From: an uncultured Flavobacteriales bacterium
Lineage (GTDB): Bacteria; Bacteroidota; Bacteroidia; Flavobacteriales_E; Vicingaceae
Reading direction: 5' to 3'
DNA length: 64,000 nt
NCBI GenBank assembly: GCA_937901255.1
Contig: CALCHN010000004.1
Location: forward strand, 1-64,000
In this document: positions 1-9,094 of the stretch, in pieces
Layout of the letters: each line of letters begins with the position of its first letter
Numbering within the stretch: the stretch's first letter is position 1
Translations under genes and position numbers: made by a program
The notes under the pieces: generated by a model
Database searches by the model: none
What the model saw: the letters and a program-made list of their open reading frames with translations, nothing else
Told to the model about the DNA's origin: nothing

Positions 1-1274
1 GACATTTTTCTTTCTTCTCTGTCTAATGTTAATACTTGTGCTTCTACTTCTTGACCAACTTTAAAGAATTCTTGAGCTGGTTTTAAGTGGTTGCTCCAAG
101 TAATTTCTGAAACGTGGATTAAACCTTCAACGCCTGGAATTACTTCAATGAAAGCACCGTAATCAGCAACAACAACAACTTTACCTTTAACAGTATCACC
201 AACAGATAGGTTAGCATCTAACTTATCCCATGGGTGTTCGTGTAATTGTTTTACACCAAGAGCGATACGTTTTTTGTCATCATCAAAATCAAGGATAACA
301 ACATTTATTTTTTGATCTAGTTCAAGAATTTCTTCTGGGTGATTAATTCTTCCCCAAGATAGGTCAGTAATGTGGATTAATCCATCAACACCACCTAAAT
401 CAACGAATACACCGTAAGAAGTAATGTTTTTAACAATACCTTCTAATACTTGTCCTTTCTCTAATTTAGAAATAATTTGAACTTTTTGTTGTTCTAATTC
501 AGCTTCAATTAATGCTTTGTGAGAAACTACAATGTTTTTAAATTCTTTGTTGATTTTAACCACTTTGAATTCCATGATTTTATCAACGTAAATATCGTAA
601 TCTCTAACTGGTTTAACATCAATTTGAGAACCTGGTAAAAATGCTTCGATACCAAATACATCAACGATAAGACCACCTTTAGTTCTGCATTTAACATAAC
701 CTTTAACGATTTCTTGAGATTCAAGCACTTCGTTAACTCTATCCCAAGCTTTAAGAGCTCTAGCTCTGCTATGAGAAAGAATAAGTTGACCGTTTTTGTC
801 TTCTTGATTTACAACAAATACTTCTACTTTGTCGCCTTCTTTTAAATCAGGGTTGTATCTAAATTCAGAAATAGTGATAACACCTTCAGATTTAAAACCA
901 ATGTTTACAACAACATCTCTGTTGGTTTTAGCAACAATAGTACCTTCAATAACTTCTTCGTTTCCGATAGTTTTTAAAGTTTCATCATACAACGCTTCTA
1001 AATCTTCTCTTTCTTTTTTAGAGTAAGTTTCTTCGTATTTACCAATTCTGTCCCAATCGAAATCAGCCAAAGGCTTAACTTCTTCTTTTTTCTTAGCAAC
1101 AGGAGCGGCTTTTTTTACTGTTTCTTTTGCAGGAGTTTCTGCTTTTTCTTCAGCTGCTTTTTCGGCTTTAGCTTCCGATTTTTCTTTAGTTTCAGCAGTT
1201 TTTTTAGTGGTAGTTTTTTTAGCTACTACTTTTTTTTCTTTGCCTTCATCGGCAGACTTTTTTTTATCAGTCAT
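1..1274 (-). CDS. rpsA: 30S ribosomal protein S1 (C-terminal part beyond window)
   Basis: Ribosomal protein S1 binds mRNA on the 30S subunit and helps initiation. The frame opens at the ATG complementary to 1272-1274 and runs to the window edge, giving 424 residues without a stop. Residues 1 to about 70 are a Lys/Ala/Glu-rich, probably disordered extension. Repeated S1 (OB-fold) domains follow, starting near residues 105, 190, 273 and 360; motifs such as GVFVDLGGVDGLIHITDLSW and GAFIEVIPGVEGLIHVSEITW-like blocks (the latter with its key GVEGLIHVSE core) are diagnostic. A Bacteroidota-type promoter lies about 95 nt upstream. The gene is partial only because the window ends; nothing suggests it is broken. 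Identification is secure. Confidence 0.96.
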   Translation of the reverse strand, partial: MTDKKKSADEGKEKKVVAKKTTTKKTAETKEKSEAKAEKAAEEKAETPAKETVKKAAPVAKKKEEVKPLADFDWDRIGKYEETYSKKEREDLEALYDETLKTIGNEEVIEGTIVAKTNRDVVVNIGFKSEGVITISEFRYNPDLKEGDKVEVFVVNQEDKNGQLILSHSRARALKAWDRVNEVLESQEIVKGYVKCRTKGGLIVDVFGIEAFLPGSQIDVKPVRDYDIYVDKIMEFKVVKINKEFKNIVVSHKALIEAELEQQKVQIISKLEKGQVLEGIVKNITSYGVFVDLGGVDGLIHITDLSWGRINHPEEILELDQKINVVILDFDDDKKRIALGVKQLHEHPWDKLDANLSVGDTVKGKVVVVADYGAFIEVIPGVEGLIHVSEITWSNHLKPAQEFFKVGQEVEAQVLTLDREERKM

Positions 1275-1329
1275 TTTATTTAATTTGTATCTCATTCTTC
1301 ACAGCACCAATGAGAGAGGGTTTGTTTAA

Positions 1330-1350
1330 GACCATGTGCTGAAAATGGCC
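1330..1350 (-). promoter_or_regulatory. Small hairpin in the rpsA 5' leader
   Basis: GACCAT at 1330-1335 pairs with ATGGCC at 1345-1350 (one G-U pair), so the untranslated leader between the predicted rpsA promoter and its ATG can form a short stem-loop. S1 synthesis is autogenously controlled in other bacteria. A regulatory role here is only a guess, because the stem is just six pairs long. Confidence 0.25.
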
Positions 1351-1369
1351 GTCCTTTTTTTAAGGAGGG

Positions 1370-1399
1370 CAAAAGTAGGTTTTATTCTTTATTTATCAA
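1370..1399 (-). promoter_or_regulatory. Predicted rpsA promoter (TTG-N19-TACTTTTG)
   Basis: On the minus strand a TTG (complement of 1397-1399) is followed after 19 nt by TACTTTTG (complement of 1370-1377). This is a full match to the known Bacteroidota housekeeping promoter TTG-N17-23-TAnnTTTG. It predicts a leader of roughly 90 nt before the rpsA ATG. Confidence 0.7.
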
Positions 1400-1548
1400 A
1401 ATAATCTTTTTACTATTTTGTATAATGTAAAAGTTTGCGATAAGCTTTATTCATCGCCAAATAGGTATGGCTCTTTAGGGCTTAACTAATTCGAGGGATA
1501 CGTTGTTAAAGTTAAGCAATGTTTCTATGTAATCTCTTTGTGGTAAAA

Positions 1549-2904
1549 TTAACTATGGAAGAACATCATAAAAGCATAACCTGCTACATAACCAATTAAG
1601 GCTAACCAAGCGATGTTTTTTAAGTACCAAAAGAACGAAATTTTCTCCATACCCATAGCTACAACACCTGCTGCCGAACCGATAATTAACATACTTCCTC
1701 CTGTTCCTGCTGAATAAGCAATGAAATGCCAAACATGGTCGTCTATTGGGAAAACACTCATGTCGTACATACCCATACTTGCCGCAACTAACGGTACGTT
1801 ATCTATTACTGCCGAGCCTGCTCCTAATAATAAAATGAATAATTCATTAGACATTACTTGTTGTACTTCTTGACCAAAACTGAAAATTAATCCTAATGAT
1901 TCTAAAGCAGCAACCGTCATTAAAATACCTAAAAAGAATAGGATAGAAGGCATTTCAATTTTTGAAAGTGCTCTAAAAGTAGGGCTATTATGGTGTCCAG
2001 CATTTTCTCCATGTTGCATTTGGTTTAAACTGAATTTTTTGTTGGTAATAAATTCTGCTACTAACGCTACTATTGATAGAGAAAGCATCATCCCAACATA
2101 AGGAGGTAAATGGGTTACTGTTTTGAAGATGGGTACAAAAACAATTAAAGCCAAACCTAAATACAACATCAGTTTTCCTGTTTTTGTTGCTTCTTCGGTA
2201 TCATCACCACTTTCAAAAGTTCCTTTAAATGCAGGTAAAAAGCTTCCTATTAATACAGGAATTAACATACATAATAATGAAGGAACAATTAAATATTCTA
2301 CTAATTTTCCGGCAGTTACTTTTTTACCCATCCAAAGCATGGTAGTGGTAACATCTCCAATTGGAGACCATGCTCCGCCCGCATTAGCTGCTATAATAAT
2401 AAACCCAGCATACCAAATTCTGTCTTTAGCATCTGGTAATAGTTTTCTTAAAATAGTGATTAAAACTATGGTAGCAGTGAGGTTGTCAATAATTGCTGAT
2501 AGGGAAAATCCTAAAATGGCAATTATCCATAGTAAGGTTCTTTTTTTGTTAGTTTTAATAAAACCTTTTATTGTAGCAAAGCCATTAAAATGGTCGATAA
2601 TTTCAACAATGGTCATAGCTCCAATCAAAAAGATTAGAATTTCACTAGTTTTTCCAAAATGATGGAGTAGTGTAGCTTCTAATAAATGGTGTTTTTCTTC
2701 GGGTAAGAAATCGGCAAACCCTTCAATTAATTTACTTGCGTGAGAATCGAACCAACCTGTAAAATCTTGTAATCCGAATGCAACACCTGTCCAAGCAAGT
2801 GCCATCATGGCAAGGGCAGGGACTAATTTGTCAATTTTTAAGCTATGTTCGAGCGTAATTGCTAAATAACCTAAAACGAAAACTACTACTATAAAAACTT
2901 CCAT
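1549..2904 (-). CDS. nhaD: NhaD-type Na+/H+ antiporter
   Basis: A 451-residue inner-membrane protein of the NhaD family (ion-transporter superfamily), which exchanges cytoplasmic Na+ for external H+ and is common in marine bacteria. It is hydrophobic throughout, with about a dozen membrane segments. Two polar-containing motifs in the membrane, NAGGAWSPIGDVTTTMLW (near residue 175) and GSAVIDNVPLVAASMGMY (near 370), are the family's duplicated transport motifs with the key Asp and Asn. It has its own predicted promoter just upstream, although it lies only 65 bp downstream of the dehydrogenase gene on the same strand. Length is normal for the family. The exact ion specificity cannot be seen. 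Confidence 0.9.
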   Translation of the reverse strand: MEVFIVVVFVLGYLAITLEHSLKIDKLVPALAMMALAWTGVAFGLQDFTGWFDSHASKLIEGFADFLPEEKHHLLEATLLHHFGKTSEILIFLIGAMTIVEIIDHFNGFATIKGFIKTNKKRTLLWIIAILGFSLSAIIDNLTATIVLITILRKLLPDAKDRIWYAGFIIIAANAGGAWSPIGDVTTTMLWMGKKVTAGKLVEYLIVPSLLCMLIPVLIGSFLPAFKGTFESGDDTEEATKTGKLMLYLGLALIVFVPIFKTVTHLPPYVGMMLSLSIVALVAEFITNKKFSLNQMQHGENAGHHNSPTFRALSKIEMPSILFFLGILMTVAALESLGLIFSFGQEVQQVMSNELFILLLGAGSAVIDNVPLVAASMGMYDMSVFPIDDHVWHFIAYSAGTGGSMLIIGSAAGVVAMGMEKISFFWYLKNIAWLALIGYVAGYAFMMFFHS

Positions 2905-2933
2905 TGTTGTATATTTTTAGAAAAATTTGGAGA

Positions 2934-2963
2934 CAAATCTACAATAATATTGTTTGCAAACAA
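2934..2963 (-). promoter_or_regulatory. Predicted nhaD promoter (TTG-N19-TAGATTTG)
   Basis: The complement of 2961-2963 is TTG, and the complement of 2934-2941 is TAGATTTG, 19 nt further on. Both elements match the Bacteroidota consensus exactly. It sits in the 65-bp gap downstream of the dehydrogenase stop codon, so nhaD can be transcribed independently. Confidence 0.7.
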
Positions 2964-2964
2964 T
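2949..2964. promoter_or_regulatory. 16-bp perfect palindrome over the nhaD -33 element
   Basis: ATTGTTTGCAAACAAT reads the same on both strands. It covers the -33 TTG and half of the promoter spacer, the usual place for a repressor or activator dimer site. No regulator gene is next to it. Confidence 0.5.
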
Positions 2965-2969
2965 AATTT

Positions 2970-4229
2970 TTAAACTAATTGTTTTAAGGCTAAACCAAAA
3001 GCAGTTTTTGCAATTTTAGTTTTAGATTTATTCTCAGCAGCAGTGTTTTCAATAGCCTTTCTTATTGTTTCTGAAGTATCTAAGAAAATAGCTTCGTCTT
3101 CCAATTGATCTAAATCGTTGCTCATTAAATAGGCAAAAACTCTTGCCATTCCGCAGTTGGCAATAAAATCTGGAATTATACTGATGTGATTATCTGCATA
3201 ATCTGCAATGGAACCAAAAAATATTTCTGGGTCTGCAAAAGGAACATTAGCACCACAAGATACTACTTCCATTCCTTTGGCAATCATTCGTTCAACTTGG
3301 TTTTGGGTAATTAATCTGGATGCCGCACAGGGTAAAAATACTTCGGCATCTAAATCCCAAATTTTATCGTTTACCTCATCAAAAGAAAGCATGTTGGGGG
3401 CATTTAATTTATTGCCTAATTTAGTTAAGAATAACTCTTTAATTTCGGCTAATGAAAATCCTTCAGGCTTGATTAAACCACCAACACTATCAATAATTCC
3501 AACAATTTTAGCACCTTCTTGAGCTAAATAATAAGCTCCTGCTGAGCCTACATTTCCCCATCCTTGAACGATTACTCTTTTATCTTTTAAATTTCCTCCA
3601 TAAATATTATAATAATGTTTTACAGATTCTGCCACACCATAACCGGTAATCATATCTGCAATTACATATTTTCTCTCCACACTTGGAGTGTATTTTGAGT
3701 CTTCAATAACTTTTAAAACACCTTGTCTTAACTGACCAATTCTGTTTATTTTTTGAGCTTCTCTTGGCTGAAAATGTCCATTAAAAACACCTTCTTGTGG
3801 GTGCCAAACACCACAATCTTCAGTAATTGGAATAACTTCATGAATTTCATCAACATTTAAATCTCCACCTGTTCCGTAGTAATGTTTTAGCAATGGGGTT
3901 ATCGCAGCATACCATCTTCTTAAAACACCTTCTTTTCTTGGGTCGTTAGGATCGAAATTAATTCCCGATTTTGCTCCACCAATTGGAGGGCCGGCAACAG
4001 TAAATTTTACTTCCATGGTTTTGGCCAAAGAAGTAACTTCATGCTTGTCTAATCCTACTCTCATTCTTGTTCCACCACCAGCAGCACCGCCTCTTAGAGA
4101 ATTGATTACTACCCAACCTTGTGCTTCGGTTTCAGCATCGTTCCATTCAAAAACTATTTCTGGTGTTTTAGATTCGAATTTGTTAAGTAACTCTTTCATT
4201 TGTTCGGCTTCTATTATTGTTGCACTCAT
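2970..4229 (-). CDS. Glu/Leu/Phe/Val dehydrogenase (NAD(P)-dependent amino-acid dehydrogenase)
   Basis: A 419-residue cytoplasmic enzyme that reversibly deaminates an amino acid to its 2-oxo acid. The N-terminal dimerisation/catalytic domain shows GGGTRMR, the catalytic-lysine motif PPIGGAKSGI (near residue 105) and GTGGDLNVDE with the catalytic Asp. The C-terminal Rossmann domain shows VQGWGNVGSAGAYYLAQEGA (near 222) followed by an acidic strand end, GIIDSVGG. The length fits the hexameric class. Substrate (glutamate versus branched-chain amino acids) cannot be decided from the motifs. It starts 11 bp after ccsBA ends, so the two probably share a transcript. Confidence 0.9.
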   Translation of the reverse strand: MSATIIEAEQMKELLNKFESKTPEIVFEWNDAETEAQGWVVINSLRGGAAGGGTRMRVGLDKHEVTSLAKTMEVKFTVAGPPIGGAKSGINFDPNDPRKEGVLRRWYAAITPLLKHYYGTGGDLNVDEIHEVIPITEDCGVWHPQEGVFNGHFQPREAQKINRIGQLRQGVLKVIEDSKYTPSVERKYVIADMITGYGVAESVKHYYNIYGGNLKDKRVIVQGWGNVGSAGAYYLAQEGAKIVGIIDSVGGLIKPEGFSLAEIKELFLTKLGNKLNAPNMLSFDEVNDKIWDLDAEVFLPCAASRLITQNQVERMIAKGMEVVSCGANVPFADPEIFFGSIADYADNHISIIPDFIANCGMARVFAYLMSNDLDQLEDEAIFLDTSETIRKAIENTAAENKSKTKIAKTAFGLALKQLV

Positions 4230-4240
4230 AGTATTAGTAT

Positions 4241-7200
4241 TTATATTTTTTTAATTTTATTATGTCTGTTTTTAAAATAGGCTGCTACAGCTGTTACTGC
4301 TACAATTATCATTAAATAGGTTAATGATGTTGGAAAAGGCATACTGTCTCCCGCAGCGTAAGAGTGTAAGCCTGATAAGTAATAATTTACCCCAAAATAA
4401 GTCATTATTACTACTCCAATTCCTAATACAGCAAGTAAATTAAATAAATATTTTCCATTTGCACCCGGGATAAGTCGTAAATGTAATAACATAGCGTAAT
4501 ACATTACAATTACCAACGCCCATGTTTCTTTAGGATCCCATCCCCAATATCTTCCCCAGCTTTCGTTTGCCCAAATTCCACCTAAGAAAGTTCCTATGGC
4601 AGCCATAAATACACCCACTATTAAGGTCATTTCTATGGTATAAGTAATTTGTTTAATGGTATTGTCAATTCTGTTTTTGTTGTTGTTATTTTTTAAGATC
4701 ATCAACAATAAATTAAGGAAACCAAGCAACGCTCCTAAGGCTAAAAATCCGTAACTACCCGTCATTATAGCAACGTGAATCATTAACCAATACGATTTTA
4801 ATACAGGAACTAAAGGTGTAATTTCCGGGTCGAGCCAATTAAGGTTAGCAACAAATAAAATGATAAATGCTAAAACGGCTGTTGATGCTAAAGACATTTT
4901 GTTGGCTTTGGAGAAAACAAATCCCGCTAATAGCGTTGCCCAAGCAATAAAAATCATAGACTCATAACCGTTACTCCAAGGAGCATGTCCGGAAATATAC
5001 CAACGAGCAGCCAATCCGCCTGTATGGGCAATAAAATGTATAAGTAATATTATGCTCAACGCATTAATGGCTGTAGTTTTCCATTTTTTAGGATTAAAAA
5101 TATCCATAAAAAGGAAGATAAGCATTAGGATGCCTATAATGGCATAATGCTTAAATAATAGGTTGAATATATTGATTTTGTTGTAAGCTACTTCTACATT
5201 TATTTTTGTATCACTCGGGTAAACTGAAGCTCCGAATTTCTTTTGGTAATCATCCAAGTATTTTAAGGTGCTATCGGCAATTTGCCAATCGTTTTCATCT
5301 AAAGATTGATGAATAGCGTTGAAATACAGTGGTAAAAACGATTTTACAAAAATAGAATCGTGGGTTTCAAATTTTTTGTAATCTAAAAAGCTATACCAAG
5401 TGTCGTTAGTGTCTTTGTGTTTAGGGAAAAGTCTTAATAAACTTCCCTCATAAACCATGTAGCAAATGTTAATTCTTTCATCAACTTTAATTACTTCGTC
5501 ATCATATTTAGAGCGTTCACCCGGTTTTTTTCTGGTAGCTTCTTTTACTTGTTCGCTTAATACATAATTAAAATTTTGGTCGAAAAAATCAAAGAAAGTA
5601 GCATAGTTATTTTTTGCGTTCAACTCTTTTTGAAGTTGCTCTATGTTTCTGTTAATGTAAATCATAGGTTGCTCTTGCCAATGTCTCGGATTATAAAGCA
5701 TTCCTAAAAGAACTTGTTCGGGAGTTTGTCCGTTAAGTTTGTCTTTACGAGCAACTTTTCTCAATACTTCAGAAGCCCAAGTGTTAATTGGTTTTAGTCT
5801 TCCATCAGGAGATTGAATGATGATTTTTCCAAATTTTTCGGCATGCGAAGCGTCCATTACAGTTTCTTCGCTATGTTGGTGATTGTCGTGGTTGTGCTGT
5901 GCTTTAAGTGCTGTACTTGGAACAGATAAAAATGCTGCAATTAATAATAGATTGGCAACTCGTTGTTTTTTCAGTTTGTCAATGTTTTTTCTTAAGGTTA
6001 AGAACCTTGATTTTTTACTGAATAAGGTTAAAATCATCCCTAAAAATAAAAAGAAGTAACCAATATAAGTAACCAATGTTCCCCAAAAATCGTGGTTTAC
6101 GGAAAGTACTGTTCCTAACTCATCATTATCATAAGAAGATTGGAAAAAACGAAAGCCATCATAATCCAATACATTGTTCATGTAAATTCGTTGAGTATGT
6201 TCAAAACCTTCATTACGCTCATCATAAAGCGTTACGTTACTTTCGTAAGAAGAAGGACTGTTAGAGCCAGGGTATCTTTCTAAAGTAAAATCGTTTAGTT
6301 TAATTTTAAAAGGTGTGTAAAAATGCTTGGAACCATAAGCAAGTGAAAAGTTTAAATCGTTTAACTGGAAAATAGTTTTTGGAGAAACATAACCTCTGCC
6401 GCCAAAGAGAGTAACTTCTCTATAATCATCGCCACAAATTACATCAACAACCAAAGCATCTTCACCATTTTTATTGTTTTTGTCGGCACTAATTTTTTCA
6501 ATTTTACTATTTTGATGTGTTTCTTTAAACACTAACTGTACATTGTTTATAGTATATAATTTTCGTTGAGTGAAAAAGTGTGTTTCATTAGCATCTAACA
6601 TTCCTGTAGTTTGGTCGTCCATGCTTAAGTAGGTAATGTCGTAAGGAGATTTAATGGTTATTCCGCTATCGGTATCATTAATCTGAATGGTTTCCTCAAA
6701 TTTATTATGATTGTAGGAAACAGGTATTCCACCAAAATAAGCAATTTTACCGTCTTCAACATATTGCGAAACTCTTCCGCTCTGTCCTGTGGTAACTATC
6801 TCCAAAATGGTTTTGCCATTTTCGGTAGGAATAACCGTATCAATAGAGTTAGGAATATAGTCTTTATATTTTACTTCAATTTCTTTGCCTTCAAAAGTGA
6901 AGCTGTGCGAAAACTTTTCATTGTATCTAGGATTTAAGAAAAGCAACTTATCAAAAGTATATTGCATTTTTTCATCATCCACCTTAAATTGAAAATAAGT
7001 ATCTGCCGAAACTATTTTGTCGTTCATTTCACCTTCTCTAATGTGCATAGTTCCTTCATAACTAATGTAGCGAGTAATTCCAGCACCAATAATTACAATA
7101 ACAAAAGCCAAGTGGAACATTAGAATGGCTAGTTTTTCTTTTCTGAAAAGTTTGTATTTAAATATGTTGCCAGAGAAGTTTATTGCCATTAAAACCATTA

Positions 7201-7360
7201 AAACTTCAAACCATTTGGTATTAAAAATAATGGCTTTTGATGCTGGAGTGCCGTAATCATTTTCTATGAAAGTAGCTAACCCAATAGCAAAAGCAAAAAT
7301 TATTAAAAGAACAGCGGTAAGTTTTGTTGAGAAAAGTATATTTTTTATTTGTTCAAACAT
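4241..7360 (-). CDS. ccsBA: Fused cytochrome c biogenesis protein CcsBA (system II)
   Basis: A 1039-residue inner-membrane haem exporter and cytochrome c synthase. The N-terminal ResB/CcsB-like half (about 1-460) has membrane helices near residues 12-30, 48-65, 80-100 and 430-450 enclosing a large periplasmic loop. A second periplasmic stretch contains a His-rich segment (HNHDNHQHSEE). The C-terminal CcsA/CcmC half (about 700-1039) carries the haem-binding WWD motif GRYWGWDPKETWALV and the flanking histidines expected for haem ligands (AHTGG, IHVAI, LLHLR). Fusion of CcsB and CcsA is common in Bacteroidota. It is the first gene of a run with the dehydrogenase. The start codon is ATG. Confidence 0.93.
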   Translation of the reverse strand: MFEQIKNILFSTKLTAVLLIIFAFAIGLATFIENDYGTPASKAIIFNTKWFEVLMVLMAINFSGNIFKYKLFRKEKLAILMFHLAFVIVIIGAGITRYISYEGTMHIREGEMNDKIVSADTYFQFKVDDEKMQYTFDKLLFLNPRYNEKFSHSFTFEGKEIEVKYKDYIPNSIDTVIPTENGKTILEIVTTGQSGRVSQYVEDGKIAYFGGIPVSYNHNKFEETIQINDTDSGITIKSPYDITYLSMDDQTTGMLDANETHFFTQRKLYTINNVQLVFKETHQNSKIEKISADKNNKNGEDALVVDVICGDDYREVTLFGGRGYVSPKTIFQLNDLNFSLAYGSKHFYTPFKIKLNDFTLERYPGSNSPSSYESNVTLYDERNEGFEHTQRIYMNNVLDYDGFRFFQSSYDNDELGTVLSVNHDFWGTLVTYIGYFFLFLGMILTLFSKKSRFLTLRKNIDKLKKQRVANLLLIAAFLSVPSTALKAQHNHDNHQHSEETVMDASHAEKFGKIIIQSPDGRLKPINTWASEVLRKVARKDKLNGQTPEQVLLGMLYNPRHWQEQPMIYINRNIEQLQKELNAKNNYATFFDFFDQNFNYVLSEQVKEATRKKPGERSKYDDEVIKVDERINICYMVYEGSLLRLFPKHKDTNDTWYSFLDYKKFETHDSIFVKSFLPLYFNAIHQSLDENDWQIADSTLKYLDDYQKKFGASVYPSDTKINVEVAYNKINIFNLLFKHYAIIGILMLIFLFMDIFNPKKWKTTAINALSIILLIHFIAHTGGLAARWYISGHAPWSNGYESMIFIAWATLLAGFVFSKANKMSLASTAVLAFIILFVANLNWLDPEITPLVPVLKSYWLMIHVAIMTGSYGFLALGALLGFLNLLLMILKNNNNKNRIDNTIKQITYTIEMTLIVGVFMAAIGTFLGGIWANESWGRYWGWDPKETWALVIVMYYAMLLHLRLIPGANGKYLFNLLAVLGIGVVIMTYFGVNYYLSGLHSYAAGDSMPFPTSLTYLMIIVAVTAVAAYFKNRHNKIKKI

Positions 7361-7422
7361 GTTAATTTTTTAGTGTATTTTAGGTAAAGATATTCTTTAA
7401 AAATACAGGTTAAATAATGCCC

Positions 7423-7430
7423 CAAAATTA
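7423..7430 (-). promoter_or_regulatory. Possible -7 element for ccsBA
   Basis: The complement is TAATTTTG, an exact TAnnTTTG match 62 nt before the ccsBA ATG. No clear TTG sits at the expected -33 distance, so the call is tentative. Confidence 0.35.
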
Positions 7431-7481
7431 GTTAATTTTACTTGCTGAAAAGTTAAATCGCATCTTAAAAAAAAGGAAATA

Positions 7482-8255
7482 TTGAAACCAATTAAAAGAA
7501 TTAGCATAATAGGTTCGGGAAATGTGGCTACGTCTGTTTCTAAAGCAATTGTAAACAAGGGTTTTACGTTGGTTCAGGTGGTTGGCAGAAAAATAGAAAA
7601 TCTACAAGAATTACTTGAAAAATTAAATACTAATCAGTCTGTAGAAGCGATAACAGATTGGAGTACTTTAAATAAAGAAGTAGATTGTTTTATTGTTTGC
7701 GTTAATGATGATGCCATAGCAAGTGTTTTAGAGGATTTTCCTTTTAAAGATAAATTGGTTGTCCATACTTCTGGAAGTGTAGGGTTAAGTGTTTTTAATG
7801 GATTTGAAAAGTATGGTGTTTTTTATCCTTTACAGACTTTTTCTAAAGAAAATCCTATAGCTTTTGATGAGGTGCCTTTATGTATTGAAGGAAATTCAAA
7901 AGAAGTTGTTGATGGATTGGTTGAGTTGGGAAAAACATTGTCGAATAAAGTAGTGGAACTTACTTCGCAGCAACGAGAGGTGTTGCATTTGGCAGCCGTT
8001 TTTGCGTGTAATTTTTCTAATTATATGTATCAGGTTGCTGATGAACTAACGACAAAAAACAAGATAGATTTTTCCATTTTATTGCCGTTGATAAACGAAA
8101 CGGCCAATAAAATTAAGAAGCAAACTCCTAAAGCAGCTCAAACTGGTCCGGCAAAACGTAACGACCAAAAAACAATAGCCAAACATTTAACGATGTTGGA
8201 AGATAACCCAAATAAAGAGTTGTATCAGTTAATTACAAAGTTGATACAGAAATGA
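7482..8255 (+). CDS. Rossmann-like / DUF2520 domain protein
   Basis: A 257-residue cytoplasmic protein. The N-terminal Rossmann-like domain has the dinucleotide loop IIGSGNVATSVSKA (residues 9-22) and the family signatures FIVCVNDDAI and VVHTSGSVG. The C-terminal helical DUF2520 domain (about 130-257) contains YPLQTFSKE and the HLAAVFACNFSNYMYQVA helix. The family resembles NADP-dependent reductases such as pyrroline-5-carboxylate or ketopantoate reductases, but the reaction is not known to me. The start is TTG, preceded by a purine-rich AAAAGGAAAT; an in-frame stop lies upstream and there is no ATG alternative. It diverges from ccsBA. Confidence 0.85.
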   Translation: MKPIKRISIIGSGNVATSVSKAIVNKGFTLVQVVGRKIENLQELLEKLNTNQSVEAITDWSTLNKEVDCFIVCVNDDAIASVLEDFPFKDKLVVHTSGSVGLSVFNGFEKYGVFYPLQTFSKENPIAFDEVPLCIEGNSKEVVDGLVELGKTLSNKVVELTSQQREVLHLAAVFACNFSNYMYQVADELTTKNKIDFSILLPLINETANKIKKQTPKAAQTGPAKRNDQKTIAKHLTMLEDNPNKELYQLITKLIQK

Positions 8256-8302
8256 AGGTTGTATTGAAAGCTTATACGATTATTAGTGTTCATCTCTTTT
8301 GT

Positions 8303-8419
8303 ACGTCATTCCTGCGAATGCAGGAATCTTTTTAGTAATGAACGTGTTACAAATGTATCTGAGGAAAGGGAGATTCCCGATAATTTTTGCGTTACACTTA
8401 AAAATTTCGAGAATGACGT
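8303..8419. repeat. Palindromic intergenic element (REP/MITE-like), copy 1
   Basis: This 117-bp element is bounded by perfect 9-bp inverted ends, ACGTCATTC at 8303-8311 and GAATGACGT at 8411-8419. Inside are GCGAATGCAGGAATC and GGGAGATTCCC segments that allow secondary hairpins. It lies between two convergent genes. Related copies are at 9098, 9362 and (half) 46618. There is no coding capacity, so any mobilising enzyme would have to come from elsewhere. Confidence 0.75.
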
Positions 8420-8431
8420 TTAATGATTAGT

Positions 8432-8974
8432 TTACTTACTATAATTATACTTATCATGAAAAGCTTCCCAATTGAAAACGAAATTGGCGGTAGCTTCATC
8501 CAATCTTTTTAATAACATCGGATTTGGGCTTTTCATGTTTTTAAAATAGTCATCTTGGAAATCGTACAAATTGTATTTGCCGAAAATAGCTTTAGAAATA
8601 GCGTAAACTTTGTTTTTAGAAGGAAAGTTTATTTTAGTTAAATAGTTTTGATAAGAATTGATGGCTTCAGTAAAGTCTTCAACGCTTACATCAAAAATTT
8701 CGCTGGTTTTTTCTAAAATTATGGCTTTTAGGCTGTCGCTTTCATAAGCATCAAAGTAATCATCAATTAAATCTAAGTTGACTGCAAAAACAATTAGTGT
8801 GAACTGATCATCATTAGCAACGGATAGTTGAGGAGATTTTACAAATTCGGGAGCATCGTTTAAAATGCCAACAATTTCAGGGAATCCACTATCTATTGTG
8901 TTGAGAATCGAATTAATAAATATGTTGGCAGCAACATCTTCTTTAATTTTTTTCTTTTTGAATAGTGTGAACAT
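8432..8974 (-). CDS. Hypothetical protein, 180 aa
   Basis: I do not recognise this family. It is a soluble, acidic, cytoplasmic-type protein with no signal peptide or membrane segment. It starts with a Lys-rich tip (FKKKKIKED), followed by helix-and-strand sequence. Codon use and composition match the neighbouring genes, and the frame is long and uninterrupted, so it is very likely real. The ATG start is followed immediately by the basic segment. It is flanked on both sides by palindromic repeats, and no operon partner is adjacent. Confidence 0.7.
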   Translation of the reverse strand: MFTLFKKKKIKEDVAANIFINSILNTIDSGFPEIVGILNDAPEFVKSPQLSVANDDQFTLIVFAVNLDLIDDYFDAYESDSLKAIILEKTSEIFDVSVEDFTEAINSYQNYLTKINFPSKNKVYAISKAIFGKYNLYDFQDDYFKNMKSPNPMLLKRLDEATANFVFNWEAFHDKYNYSK

Positions 8975-9094
8975 AACTGTTGTTTAATTAATTAACACAA
9001 AACTAAAAGATGTTTAAGGTGTATTTAATGTTAAGCAAATGTGTTTTTCAACAAAGTTATTCACAAAAAGAGCAAAATTGTTAATAACGTTTTC

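Noticed and set aside
1275..1548. Search for a terminator or small gene between nhaD and rpsA
   Set aside because: Only a weak 5-bp dyad and AT-rich sequence were seen apart from the rpsA promoter and leader; nothing reaches reportable strength.
2123..2662. 179-residue open frame antisense to nhaD
   Set aside because: It lies wholly inside the well-supported nhaD gene and has the composition expected of the complement of membrane-protein codons.
4241..7360. Possible artificial fusion of two genes by a frameshift error in ccsBA
   Set aside because: CcsB-CcsA fusions are a known natural arrangement in Bacteroidota, and the frame is continuous with sensible membrane topology.
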